A DNA stretch of 64,000 nt from Boswellia sacra (lineage: Eukaryota; Streptophyta; Magnoliopsida; Sapindales; Burseraceae), in assembly GCA_013180625.2 (NCBI GenBank), contig SNVD02002538.1:496001-560000 (forward strand). Direction: 5' to 3'. This document shows positions 38,002 through 50,275 of the stretch, in pieces. The number at the start of each line of letters is the position of its first letter. Positions within the stretch are counted from its first letter, which is position 1. The notes under the pieces are model-generated. The model was not told the DNA's origin. It saw only the letters and a list, made by a program, of their open reading frames with translations, and ran no database searches. The translations under genes were made by a program, and so were the position numbers.

Positions 38002-40107
38002 ATGAAGTGCCCATATTGCTCGGCGGCGCAGGGGCGATGCGCCAGTACGACCACTGGCCGCTCAATCACAGAGTGCACCTCCTGCGGCAGAGTGGTCGAG
38101 GAGCGCCAATCACAAAGCCAACACCCATTCCACGTCCGTGCCCAAGACAACCCACTCTGTCTTGTCACCTCGGATCTCCCCACCATCCACCCGGCTCACC
38201 AAATCAGCGACAACGATGACGACCCATTTGAGCCAACTGGGTTCATCACAGCCTTCTCCACCTGGTCCCTAGAGCGCACCCCACTCTTCCTCCGCTCCTC
38301 CCTCTCCTTCTCCGGCCACCTCGCGGAGCTCGAACGCACCTTTGAACTCTTATCCTCCTCGTCAACGTCCACGTCATCGACTGTTGTGATTGACAACTTA
38401 AGAGCCTACATGCAGATCATTGACGTGGCTTCGATTTTAGGGTTGGATTACGACATATCTAATCACGCGTTTCAGTTGTTTAGGGATTGTTGTTCTGCTA
38501 CTTGTTTGAGGAACCGCAGCGTTGAAGCTCTCGCAACGGCTGCTCTTGTTCAGGCCATTAGAGAGGCCCAGGAGCCCAGAACCCTCCAAGTAAATTATTA
38601 TTATTATTATTATCTCTAGGCTAGGCTAGGCTTGTATTTCTGTAAAGTTTGAATTGAATGTTTGGTTTAAAATAACAGGAAATCTCCATTGCGGCTAATG
38701 TGCCTCAAAAAGAAATTGGCAAGTACATAAAGATACTTGGAGAGGCTTTGCAACTAAGTCAGCCCATCAACAGTAATTCTATATCTGTTCATATGCCAAG
38801 ATTTTGTACTCTTCTTCAACTCAACAAATCTGCTCAGGTACCGTCATCTTCAAAACTCACTCCTTGAACTTGGGAGTCTTAGTAGTAATGGTTTTCATCT
38901 TTCAAGTTTATTTTCGATCAACTGAGTAGGAAGAGAAAATTTACTGTTTTAAATTATAGGAATATTGGATGTAGATATGCAGCTGTTGAAAATTCCTAAC
39001 ATGAACAGGAACTTCTTATTTGGATAAATTGTGGTACATATTTATAATAGATTGGGATTTTGAGGAATATATGAACATAAATATATAAGGACCCTTGTGC
39101 TTGTAGTAACTTTTTTAATTCTGAATTTTGCAAAATCCGAATCTGATCTTGCTGTCTTCATTGTATTGGCAAACATATGGATAGCCTGATATACATACAC
39201 ATTTCTGATCTCTCTGTGTTTTTGTGTTGACGGAATTGAAATCGGGTTTTGGAGGATTAAGCTTATATACTTCAGCTTTCTTCTTGTTGACCGTAAATCA
39301 ATCCTTGAAAACTTTTAGGAGCTGGCAACTCACATAGGAGAAGTTGTAATTAACAAATGCTTTTGCACTCGGAGGAACCCCATTAGCATCTCTGCAGCTG
39401 CTATCTATCTGGCCTGCCAGTTAGAAGACAAACGCAAGACTCAGGCAGAGATTTGTAAGGTGACAGGTCTGACTGAGGTTACTCTCAGAAAAGTGTACAA
39501 GGAATTGCTGGAGAATTGGGATGATCTGCTTCCATCTAATTATACTCCGGCTGTCCCACCGGAGAAAGCATTTCCCACTACCACAATTCCCACTGGCCGT
39601 ACATCAGCAGTTAGAGTTGATACTGGTGAAGTGATTTATTTGGACAGAGATAAGCAGCTAGAAACTAAGCCGAATGAAGTCTTTGAGGCTGACAGTAGCA
39701 GTGATGCTTGTGGTGCCAATGCCTCTACGTTGAACCGGCCGCAGTTCAGACAGCCCTGGCTTCACTTTGGTGCTCCTAATGTTAAGACAGCTGGAGAGAA
39801 AAATCAGGGTGTTGCTTGCGGGGACGTCATTGAGGTGCAGTCTAGCCCTCAGGACTTAGACCAGAAGGTAGATAAGGACACAAAGTCTGCTGCTACCACT
39901 TCTGTAAGACCAAGCCAGTTTCCAGGTATGCCTGTTCCAAATGTGAGTTCAATATCATGGCCATTCCAGCCCCCAACTCCTGCAGGGTCTTCCATGAGCG
40001 TTCAAGTTGTGCATCCACCGACGTTGCAGCCAGGTCATGTTGAGCTTAAAGGAGCTGGCTATAAAACTGAAAGTAAAAATGCCAACCATTGTGGAGACAC
40101 CAAGTGA
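38002..40107 (+). CDS. PBRP: plant-specific TFIIB-related protein pBrp
   Basis: Three phase-0 exons, 38002-38589, 38679-38837 and 39319-40107, give about 511 residues. The N-terminal zinc ribbon uses CPYC (residues 3-6) and CTSC (about 25-28). Two cyclin-like TFIIB repeats follow: one around DNLRAYMQIIDVASILGLD to ALVQAIREAQEPRTLQ, and one around ELATHIGEVVINKCF to KVYKELLENWDDLLP. The C-terminal 180 residues are a low-complexity tail rich in P, S and T. The order and sequence agree closely with Arabidopsis pBrp (At4g36650). Published work places pBrp on the plastid outer envelope, with nuclear accumulation when proteasome activity is blocked, and suggests a link between plastid state and transcription. 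Exon 1 is unusually rich in C and in ACC/TCC codons compared with exon 3. The start is fixed by the conserved MKCPYC. Confidence 0.95.
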
Positions 40108-42041
40108 CTCCAGAAAAATTGATCTTGCTTTCTGGTGTGGATTACTGTAAAATATCAAAGCATATAGATTCTTTTGAATTCTGAGTTTTTTAAATGATCA
40201 GTCATCAGTTTTATGTCATTACCGCATGCATCTTGCAACATATTTGCGTCATGTTAGATTAGCCTCATAGACTTGACCATCGCTGGGTTGGAAACTAGGC
40301 AATCTTTTATGTTGTTCGTTGGTCCTGCTTTGACTTCTTATAAGTTTTGTGCTCATGCGTTAACCATTTTGATAACCTCGAATAGATTAGTATCTATATA
40401 CAGAGTATCCAAATCAATAATGCTATTTTTACAAAGTTTGTATATAAAGTTAACGTGACATCAAGTGAATGAGGGTGGATAAAATAAAGACAATATAATA
40501 AATGCTGATGAACGATGTGGCATTGAATGATATTACATCAAATTTGTAATAAATTTTGCATATGAACCTTGTAGTAGTAGTGTTACTTCAAATTTGTGTG
40601 GACAATTGAAATTCTGCCTTTGTTAGGTATAATTAATGGTAATGTCTGCTTTTTTGTAGAGTCATTTTTATACAGATTAATATACATATAATATTTTTGT
40701 TCTTTATTTGCATTTATTTTTGTTTCTTTCTTCCTGTAGACTCTTTTACTCCCATCTTTCATAGTTCTATGGGCAAGTAGATTCTTATTATTGTCACTTG
40801 AATTAATTATATACCATGTAATTCTATTTTCAATTTATCATTAATATTATTTAAATAACGTGATGAGTATATGTCAGCACAAGGTAATTCGGTATATGAT
40901 AGTTGCTTAGAAAATGTATAAATATCAATGACCTTCTCATATAGTTTGATTCGTTCTGTATGTATATATCGACTAAAAATGGTAAGTGTGAGATAAGCTT
41001 TTGAATAATTTTAACTAATGAAGGGGATTAATAAAAGAGGTCATTGATACTAGCTGTGACGGCATGGATAAGCATTCCGGTGTCAATGTGCCGAGCAAAA
41101 TGGGGATTGCCATCTTCGTCACTGAAATTTTAGTTTTTCAGGATGAGGATGAACAATTTTTCATAATATACCAAAAAATTCAACCCTTATAGATTTTTAA
41201 TATTGTATTACATTATTAGTACTGAATTAATTTCTAACTTTAAAATTAAAAACTTAATAATAGAACTGATTATTTTTCTTTTTATTTATAGTAACAATCC
41301 AACAAATCCATACAAGTTGGTATAAGTATTAATTCAGTGGTATAAGTTTATCAAGAAACTTCCAATAAGAATTGAACTTTTAAACGCACTCAAGTGGGCC
41401 CTTTCCGGAAAATTTGTCATTTCCGGAGACTCAAAAATTTTTCCATCCCCGCGGAATATATTTACACGTTTAATAGCTTATAAAATTTTTTGAACAAGAA
41501 AAATAATTTCTGTTATATAATGAATAATATATCGCTTTATTTTATTTAAATTAATAGGAAAAAATGATAAATTAAACTAAATTAAAAAAAATAATATTTA
41601 AATATAAGTTAATTTATATCGATTTATAAAAGAGTGCTATTAAAAAAAATGTACAAAATACTCCTTGGAGCAGCGTGTACGGAAATAATCCCACAAAGCG
41701 GTAATGGTGTCCAGAAGGACTTTGTCACGGTCCATTAGTCGCATATAATGCTTAGACAATCCCATCATTTACGCCGGTAATGGCACACCGGTAATTTAAC
41801 TAAATATCTGTGGCATTTCAATAACCGCCCTGATATTTACACAAGGATGTGACATGTTGATATCGGCGAATCCCCACTGCCTCTCTCCCTCATCTACCCT
41901 CGCTGCATCCTTCTCGAAAACAAACACACCCACCTACAATCTCCACCGTCCACACGCTCCACGTCAGCGATCCGCGTTTTCGTTAATCCAACGGTTCACA
42001 TATCCCAAAATAATTCACAAAGGCACCCCTTAGTCTGTCCA
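40108..42041. other. intergenic, AT-rich
   Basis: The start holds the probable pBrp 3' untranslated region, and the last 400 bases hold the ANP32-gene promoter region, which is much less AT-rich. No other gene was recognised. Confidence 0.5.
40415..40589. mobile_element. degraded MITE related to the 14921/52520 family
   Basis: The left end aataatgctatttttacaaa and the right end, whose reverse complement reads aagtaacactactactacaa, match the termini of the other Mutator-type MITEs in outline, and about 35 bases can be paired inward. A matching subterminal acgtgacatc also occurs. The flanks (ccaaatc and caaattt) only loosely resemble a duplication. Size about 175 bases. Confidence 0.45.
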
Positions 42042-42240
42042 CCCCTAACCCTAGCCACGAACCGCGCGACCCAGGCTTATCCCGACTCACCACACTTTAA
42101 CCAATAAAACAAAGAGAGAGATAGAGAGAAGAAAAGAGAGAGAGAAAATTTTAGGTTTGTAATTACCTCTGTGTGTTTTCTCTTCTAAGCACATCGCAGA
42201 GGAGGTGCCTGTACACCTGGAATTTTAGGGTTAGGGTTTA
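42042..42240 (+). promoter_or_regulatory. telo-box motifs upstream of the ANP32-like gene
   Basis: The motif cccctaaccctag at about 42042-42054 and ttttagggttagggttta at 42223-42240 contain the telo-box core AAACCCTA in each orientation. Telo boxes are common in promoters and leaders of plant genes active in dividing cells. A GA-rich run (about 42110-42145) between them is typical of a leader, so the second motif may be transcribed. Confidence 0.5.
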
Positions 42241-42501
42241 TCGAGTCAAGGAAGCATCGATCCTCAATATCCAAGCTTACTGTCGAGGCTACTGTTTGGT
42301 TCAAAAGGTGATTCCCTTTTGCCGTGGAATCACTATTTCTTATTGTCCCTTAGTGCTTTCACTTTCGCCCTAAAAATCACAGTTTTCTATGCTTTCGAAT
42401 CAATTTTCCTTTATAAAAAGAAAGATAATATAAATAAGTTTCGTATATAAAGAAATTATAGGTTGTAGAGAAATAGTTTTGGTGTCTGGGTTTCGTATTT
42501 G

Positions 42502-45202
42502 ATGGATGAGATCTGGGAGAAAGCCGTTGAGACAGCCTTAGACGGTCAGACCGACCACGCTGCTGTTACATCGTTAACATTAGACGGCGCCGTTAAGTGC
42601 GTACAAGGCCGGTTACCACCTCCGGGCCTTCTGCAGAAGTTCGAGAATCTTCAGCACCTTTCGTTGGCGAATATCGGTGTTTCATCCTTGGAGCAGTTTC
42701 CACAACTGAAGAAACTTCAGAAATTGATTCTCTCGGACAACCGCATCGCTGGTGGCTTGGAGTTTCTGGTGGAAGCTGGGTTGGATTCCCTGCGTGACCT
42801 CGATTTGTCCAACAATCGGATCCAGTACATCGAGGATCTCGCGCCGCTTGCTGAGCTTAGGCTTGTCTCTCTCGATCTGTACGAGTGTCCCGTCACGAGA
42901 GTGAAAGATTATCGATCTAGGGTTTTTGGGATGATTAAGTCCTTGAAGTATTTGGATAAGATGGATGATGAGGAGAACGAGAGGCCTGAGTCGGAGGATG
43001 AGGAGGAAGATGATGAAGATGATGAGGAGGATGATCCTGGGAGTGGAGAAGTCGATGGGGAGGAGAGACCGCTGAGGAGGGATAATGGACACAGTGAGAA
43101 CATGAACATGGAAGGGATTGTCGATGCTGAGGAGGAGGAGGAGAGCGACGCCGATGAAGAAGAGACGGAGACAGCTCGACGTGCTAGTGGGATGATTCAA
43201 CAGGTAAATGGGTTTCATTTTGAAGAGATGAATGGAGACTATGGAGATGATGACGAGGAGGGGGAGGATTATGAGGAGAATGATTCTGGAGAGGAGATTG
43301 ATGAGGAGGATGATGGGGCTGAAGTTCATGGGATGGGAGAGAGTGAGGACGAGGACGATGAGGATGACGAAGAGGACGAGGACGATGAGGACGAAGAGGA
43401 GGAGGTAGATAATGATGAGGGAAATGGGGATTTTCTTGAGCCTGGGAGTACGGGGAGGTTGACGAGCACTGAGGGAGAGATTGACGGCCATGAGCAAGGT
43501 GAGGAGGATGGAGATGATGATGGTGAGACTGGGGAGGAAGAACAAGTTGTTGAGGACGATGGGGAGTTCGAAGGTGAAGATGAGGATGAGGCTGAAGAGG
43601 AGGTGAGAATGAATTTACTGTCTTATAATTGTGCTTCCGTTTTTAATGTTTGGTTTATTTGTGTGCATGCTTCTTTTGGTTGGATTAATGGATTGATTTC
43701 CTGTGTTTGCAGAGGAGAAGAGGAGATGACTGCTGTTATATTTGCATATGTGTTGTTGCTCATTAATTGATATAATCCGAATTCTGTTTTCCGCCATTCT
43801 TTTTTAAACGTGACTGCGAATCTTGATTTCTACAAGTTTTTCTTATGCCTTATGGCTCGTAACATTCTGCTTTAGAGTAAATGACTGTCTTTTGATCATT
43901 CAATTAAACAGGAAGTTCCTACTTTTAACTGTTGTGTACAGTGGAAATTGATGGCGCCAGTATGACTTGAGAAGAAATGGTATTTGAAAAGTATTTGGAT
44001 GATTTTACGTGACAAATTTTGGTGTAAAAAGTGAAGAGGCTTAAACTTGGTTTTCAATTTTTTTTTTTTTTTAAATTGATTGGATTGTGATGAAGTGAAG
44101 ATTAAGTTCTTGTTGCATTTCTTATACGCTGTCCTTTTTCATTAGTGCTTTGGTACTATAAGATAAGAAAAAGCAGTCTAATCATTTTGTTGATACGTAT
44201 TGGTGAAGTTCTGAGAAGAGTTTTTAAAATGATCTTATGTCAATTGCATTTAAAAAATTTATTCCAGATTGTGTTTCCTAAACCCAAAGATTATGTATTG
44301 CCTTAGATGAGATTACCATTAATGTATTACATGATTTCTGTGTATATATATATTTTGCAGTGTCCATTGGGTTTTTTTCTTACAACTGTGATTCCTAAGA
44401 TTTATGGACAGGGTGTTTGTCCATTCACTGCACAAGGATTACTGAGATTAAGTGAGAATTTTGGTGTTATCTGGATTATACAAAGTGCTGGCTGACTGTT
44501 CAGGGTTCAGGGCTCTTTCATTTGTTTATTATCTTTGTGTTTACAGTTAATGGTTGGAGGATATGATGGTTTGGTCAGTCTGATATATTTGGTTGTTGGT
44601 GGCATCTCTATATTTTTACTGTTTGTATGGATATGTTTATATGAATGTTAATTTTTTGGGGCATTATTTCTTGCAAGTATTTTCATGAATATGGCTAATT
44701 CTTGTGGTGTAGAATTATTTTGCATTTTTCTGTTCATTTTTTTTTCTATATTTTGTTACCCAAAACAGATGCTATGCTTTTAAGTCTCATGATTGTGTGT
44801 GTTTTGCTTTCCATCTTTTCTGCATGAAATTGTTTTTGTTGATTATATCTGAATTCGTGTTCTGTTGTGAATAAGTATACCCTGTTTTAGGATATGCTGA
44901 CTTGTGGAAGTTTTCTGGAATGGCAGGATGAAGACTTTGGTGCAGGTTACTTGGTTCAGCCAGTGGGGCAGTCTGATGAACATGAAGATGCTGGGGGCAG
45001 TTATATGGACCCAGGGAATGAAGAGGTTGAAGAGGAGGAAGACGTAGAAGATGATGATGAAGTTCAAGATCTGCCACCGTCTTCTTCTTCACAGCTCAAG
45101 AGAAAGAGAGGTGATGATGCTGACGAAGATGACAATGGTGAGGATGATGAGGAAGATGATGATGCTGAGTACACCAAGTCGTCATCAAAGAAGCACCATT
45201 AG
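42502..45202 (+). CDS. ANP32-related acidic leucine-rich nuclear protein
   Basis: Coding exon 1 is 42502-43602 and exon 2 is 44927-45202, phase 0, giving about 458 residues. Residues 1-150 form the ANP32 leucine-rich domain: LQHLSLANIGVSSLEQF, LQKLILSDNRIAGGLEFL, LRDLDLSNNRIQYIEDL, then the capping SLDLYECPVTRVKDYRS. From about residue 154 the protein is almost all D and E. Near the C-terminus DEDFGAGYLVQPVGQ and a basic LKRKRGD motif (likely nuclear signal) follow. ANP32 proteins act in the nucleus as histone chaperones or phosphatase regulators in animals; plant roles are less defined. An in-frame AG at 44888-44890 could serve as an alternative acceptor and add 12 residues. The start ATG at 42502 gives the conserved MDEIWEKAVE. 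Confidence 0.93.
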
Positions 45203-46770
45203 TGGTTTCAACTTTGATGAGTTGATGTTTTGTTAATGTCTTCAGGCAAGCGCAACTCTTATGTTGGATATAAGACAGATTGGTTGGTAGTCTGGTAGTG
45301 ATTTTGGCTATCATCTTGGACAATGTTTAGGGAGAGATATTGTAACTTGGGTGGCACATGTTAAGTTCAAAAGGTTGTTAGTGTTTGCTTCCCGCTTTGC
45401 CTCTCTTTATATAGCCGTTACTATGATATATATTCAAATGGCAGTTATTAAGAAAGGTCTCACCGCCCAAATTCTGCCTCGAGTACTTTTTGTTTCAAAA
45501 GGGGGTCTAAATGGAGGGAAACAGAGAGTCTCAAAAACAAAACAAAACCTTTGTTTTTTCTTGTAGTCTGTCCAAGCGGTATTTAGACAGTGCTTGTGAA
45601 ACGCAACGCATGTAGATAGATGGTTTATCCTTCTGTTCCATTTAATCAAGTGGGCTTCTTGGCCCTTTTGACTTTGTCACTGGTACTTTTATCATTATAT
45701 AAGTTGGCAAGCTGTGATTGGAACCTAGCCTGCTTTATTTATGAATTGCAGGGACAGCGTTGTAGGACAGGTGGCATTTGGACTTAAGGATGATAACACA
45801 AGGTGTTTGCAATCTACCTGGTCCTGAATTGTTGTCAAGCGTAACCATGAGATATGGGACATGTTTTGATTGATGATTCCATGAGTTTGATCCAACGGTT
45901 AATTAGGCCCCTTTCATTTTATTATAATCTGCTCAGTCTTTGGTAGATGAATTTCCCACCAAGGTGAGTAATTTAATGTAAAGCATTCACAGAAGTCCAG
46001 CGCCGGGCCAAAATGTCTAGTATTATTGCATGAATATAATGTTCGACTCACTTGGCCGGTTGGCCCAGCTCCTGCTCAAGCTTGGCGTAAGAGTCTGGCA
46101 TGTTAAAAACCGGGCTTATCTACATGGTTTTTCTGCCCTTGACAGGCTGCCTTTAACGCCATGTGAGCTCCAAATTCTGGCCTTTCTTTATTTTGTGGGG
46201 GGAGGGACCCACGTATGTGATTGGAGCTTCAAAATTAAGTTGTTCACAGCATCACTTCCCTTAGACAATAAGTTGTAATTTTTGAGATTCAACTTTCAAT
46301 TGTAAGGGCGCCTAGCCCACTTTTCGGGTTATTAAACATGGAAATTTAACTTATTTGATTCAGTCCTTGTGTAACTACTTAAATTTTAGTCATTTCATCT
46401 TCTCTATTTATCATCACCCTTATCTAATGAAATGGGATATTCGCAATAATGTATTTAAAAATATATAAACACAGTTTAAAAGTTTTATCTTCTATCATAA
46501 TTCATCTTGTTTGAATATGATTAAAATAATAAAAAAAAAGTTTTCGAATTATTATCAAAGAAACGCGTACTAAGAACTCTTTTTTCTTTTTTTCTTTTTC
46601 CTTAGAAAACAATATTATTTGAGAATAAATTAATTGAAGCGTTGGGATTTCGGACCTACCCGTCAAGTCTATCACAATTCACACAAGGTTGGATAAGGTC
46701 CAATTAATAAGCATCGTCATAAAATTTGCCATGACCTGAACAACTCTACCACCTGTCTCCCTCCCTCCAT
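45203..46770. other. intergenic, no gene recognised
   Basis: It includes the probable ANP32-gene 3' untranslated region up to about 45700. No coding exon was recognised after that. The motif cttataag near 46771 is a possible weak TATA element for the following gene. Confidence 0.5.
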
Positions 46771-46826
46771 CTTATAAGAAAAACTCTAGCACATAACCAA
46801 ATTTTCCTTCCTTAATTTCATCATAC

Positions 46827-47336
46827 ATGGAAGCCTCGAAGATGTTGCTACTGTCTCCATCTACCTCACTACCATCAACGCAACACAATAACAGCTTCAA
46901 TGCCAGATGCAGAACACCAAGGTTGCACTTGCACACCCCACTCAAGGTACTAAGCATGGCCAAGGAGAGCAGTGATAGCGGCAATGGCCTTCTAGAGAAA
47001 GCTGCAATTGCTGGGGGTTTGGTCTCAACCCCAATCATTGGCTGGTCTCTTTACACGCTCAAGACCACCGGCTGTGGCCTACCCCCCGGCCCAGGCGGCT
47101 CAATTGGTGCACTTGAGGGTATCAGCTACTTAGCGGTTGTGGGAATTGTGGCCTGGTCCTTGTACACCAAAACCAAAACCGGTTCTGGCCTCCCTAATGG
47201 ACCTTTTGGTCTTTTGGGTGCTGTTGAGGGTCTCTCATACTTAGCTTTGCTAGCCATTGTTGTTGTGTTTGGTTTACAGTTCTTTGAGCAGGGCTCCGTT
47301 CCTGGCCCTCTTCCAAGTGACCAGTGCTTTGGTTAA
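46827..47336 (+). CDS. RIQ1/RIQ2-like thylakoid membrane protein (DUF1118)
   Basis: A single exon of 169 residues. The first 45 or so residues are rich in S, T, R and lack acids, as in a chloroplast transit peptide. The mature part has three hydrophobic segments: IAGGLVSTPIIGWSLYTL, ISYLAVVGIVAWSLYT and LSYLALLAIVVVFGLQFF. A motif is duplicated inside it: KTTGCGLPPGPGGSIGALEG and KTKTGSGLPNGPFGLLGAVEG. This matches the DUF1118 family, whose Arabidopsis members RIQ1 and RIQ2 sit in grana thylakoids and affect grana stacking, light-harvesting complex organisation and non-photochemical quenching. The choice between RIQ1 and RIQ2 is not settled here. The C-terminal GPLPSDQCFG is strongly conserved in what I recall of the family. 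Confidence 0.85.
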   Translation: MEASKMLLLSPSTSLPSTQHNNSFNARCRTPRLHLHTPLKVLSMAKESSDSGNGLLEKAAIAGGLVSTPIIGWSLYTLKTTGCGLPPGPGGSIGALEGISYLAVVGIVAWSLYTKTKTGSGLPNGPFGLLGAVEGLSYLALLAIVVVFGLQFFEQGSVPGPLPSDQCFG

Positions 47337-48961
47337 CCATGCCCATGAGCCACTATTATTCTATCTTTTGTTTGTGGTCATGCTTCGTTCGTAAATGTTT
47401 ACTCGCTTTTCTCTATGTGTTTCGCGATTGACTTGTAAAGGGGTTTGCCATCATTTATATGCTTTGCACTCTGTATTATTGATGCTGATGACAACATGTC
47501 GCAAAATTTTATTGTTTAACAATCTATATATGACTAGATTTTCTCGTCAAAGTTTATTTTTCTATTGATTTAGAAAACTCACTATTCAAACTCTCATTTA
47601 GTCCATCTCTAATTTGATCCTTTATTTAAAAAAAATGATTATGTAGGTTTAATTCTACAAATCTTAAAATACTATTTTAAATGATGCATCCTAGATGGTA
47701 AGATATTCATTAAAAGTTTTGTCACTCATTATATTCAACTTATAAATTTTTAACAGTACTAATAGTCCAATGAATATTTGCCATAACTCAAAGAACTCTC
47801 AGGACAAAAGTAATTCAACTTCCAATTTAAAAAAATTTATAATGATTCTTATGTTTGAAGAGTTTGTTATTTCATAATTTAGTTTTTTGAAGGTGCTCTA
47901 TAAATATTTTCTGCATTTGATTATTTGATAATATAATTTATGTTCAAATAAAATTTGGCATTTGATTCGTAATTTGATTATGTTAGGTGCATAAGATCGC
48001 AAGTGACCATCCGATGATTACTATTGTTTTTATTATCAATTTAATTAAATATATATTTATTTATATTTATATCTTTCAACATTAATTCTTTTTGCTAGGC
48101 TCTCAATTCATTCATTAAACATTTATTTAAATGTCTTTTTACAAATTATAAGAACATTGTTTAATAATATGTTTATTTCCACAGCTATAAATGCGACGAT
48201 TCTCAAAATCATAGTTTATTAATACCTTATACCATCGATTTACAATTAATAATTATTTTAAAGAAATCATATTTTTTAGTTCAAAATTTCGATTTAAATT
48301 GTCAATAGTTTATGTTATATTATTATACTAAACATCTTTAACTCATCATCCATTTACAAGTTTAAATTAAAATAAATAAATACTAATAAATTAAATTAAA
48401 ATCCGTTATTGTTATGGATGTTATCCATTGTTTAGCTCAACTTCAAATGATTTCACTTGGGACTTGATTATGTGGCTATGAGCCAATGCATATTCGTCAC
48501 TATTAGTGCTCGCCTCACATGCGCGCACTTGAAGAATTTGGCTACCGAGTCAAATGCTCTTTCACCTCCATTATTAAAACTATTTCCATAAATATACAAG
48601 CAAAAATATTCGGTATATTTGGTATTTCACACTATTAATCCACCAATTTATTTATAAAAATTTGAGATTATTTATAAAATTATCTGAACATTAAAAAAAT
48701 GATTTATTTCTTACCAAAGAGAATGTTCATAATATCTTTGATTTTTTAAATAAAAAGAAAATTTATTTTTCTCTCTTTTATTGCGTAATTAACGGTTCAA
48801 AATCAACACTATTAATTATCGTCGCATTATAGAAACATAAGACAATGCTACTCCACCACTAGAGCAAAAAACCCACTGCAACCAAACATCCACTAAAAAC
48901 CGTTTTGTTTTTGGTGAATGAGAAGTTTTCTAGTCAAGCTTGAAGTCTTTTCACAATTTGG
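47337..48961. other. intergenic, very AT-rich
   Basis: It holds the probable 3' untranslated region of the RIQ-like gene, then about 1.4 kb of AT-rich DNA with no recognised gene or clear repeat ends. Confidence 0.5.
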
Positions 48962-48969
48962 ATATAAAA
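48962..48969 (+). promoter_or_regulatory. TATA box of the first F-box gene
   Basis: The motif atataaaa is followed at about 30 bases by a pyrimidine/purine transition that could be the transcription start. A leader exon ending at 49038 follows, so spacing fits. Confidence 0.45.
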
Positions 48970-49038
48970 GCTTGAAAAAGCGGTGGCAGTTGTAGTCTCA
49001 ACGCACACTCTGCTGCTTCATCAATCTTGGTGAGCAAG

Positions 49039-50269
49039 GTACGTTCTGTTACTAAACTAAGTTTGATGAATTTATTTATTTATTTATTTCAATTGTTTTG
49101 CTAATAATTGATTATGTTTGTTAACCACTTAATCTCTCTGATTATGTTTATTAACTACTTGATCATGTGAATTGATGTTTTGTTTTCGTATTACGTTACG
49201 CTTAGATTTTAATGATCTTGTTTGGTTGATGAGAAAACAAAGGAAACTAAAACAGAGCAAGTATAGAAAACTGAAAACTGAAAACTGAAAGGATGGAATT
49301 CAGTGAGTTTTTACTGAATTCTTGTCTTTTCTTTAGCTCAGAGTTGATTTTGTCGTTTCTTTACTTTTGTTGGTAAATGTTATTATCAAGTTTAGAAAAT
49401 TGATCTGATTTGTATCAAATAAGTATTTGATCAGAATGGCTTTTTTTGGGTAAGATTTGGATAAGTATAGGTTGTTATTGTTTCTGCGTTTGCGGTGGAT
49501 TGAGAAGGGTTTATGTTAGCTAAATTAGTTGTTGAAGTTTGAGTTTTGCTGTTGAAAATAATTTGGAGGAAAGTAAGGAAAACTATTGCTTAAGAGAGTT
49601 TTAGCTGGAAAGAAGTGTTCAGAAAACAGATTTTAACATTTGAATTTGGTTGTATAGTAAGTGTTTGATACTTATATTGTGCTGCGTATCAACAAGCAAG
49701 GTTTGAAATTGATGTGCAAGAAGGGAAAACGATAATAAATTGGTCTGCTTAACATAAGACAATCAGTAATAGCTAGCATTATGAAGTGTTTATTTGTTCC
49801 TCTTATATGAATTGGAGTGAATTAGAATACAGTTAAGTTCTCAGTCAAGTATTAGTAATGAGTTTTTAAGAAAGGTCATTGCTGCAGTGTTTGATTTATC
49901 AATTCAGTCAAATTGTGCTAAAAGTACTGATATAAAGACTCTATTGCTAAAGAGATTCGGAAGAATGTGTAGTTGAATTTTGGAAATAAATAAAGAAACA
50001 TTAGATTGGTAATTTCCCTGAACATTAAACTTAAAAATCTTAAATATGTGAAGAATTTAAAGCCAAGAATATGCCTTGGATCCTGAACAAATTTCTTTCT
50101 TTTCTGAAGTTGTCACCAGAACAAGTCAGATTAACCAACTTCTTTTTTCCTTCTCTTTTATTTTTTATTTTTAACTTTTATTATTATTGTTATTATTGTT
50201 ATTATTATTTTTATTGTTATACATATGTTTCTAATGGTCATTCTTATGGATTTTGAGGTCTAGTTGCAG
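49039..50269 (+). other. likely 5' untranslated intron of the first F-box gene
   Basis: A donor (gagcaag followed by gtacgt) at 49039 and a pyrimidine-led acceptor (tagttgcag, ending 50269) would bring the leader next to the start codon at 50276. The second F-box gene shows the same pattern: an acceptor a few bases before its ATG. Inferred from splice motifs only. Confidence 0.55.
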
Positions 50270-50275
50270 GCAAAT

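Noticed and set aside
42682..43545. 287-codon minus-strand open frame over the ANP32-like gene
   Set aside because: It is antisense to an acidic GA-rich tract, which avoids stops on the opposite strand. It has no domain, and the plus frame is a clear ANP32-like protein.
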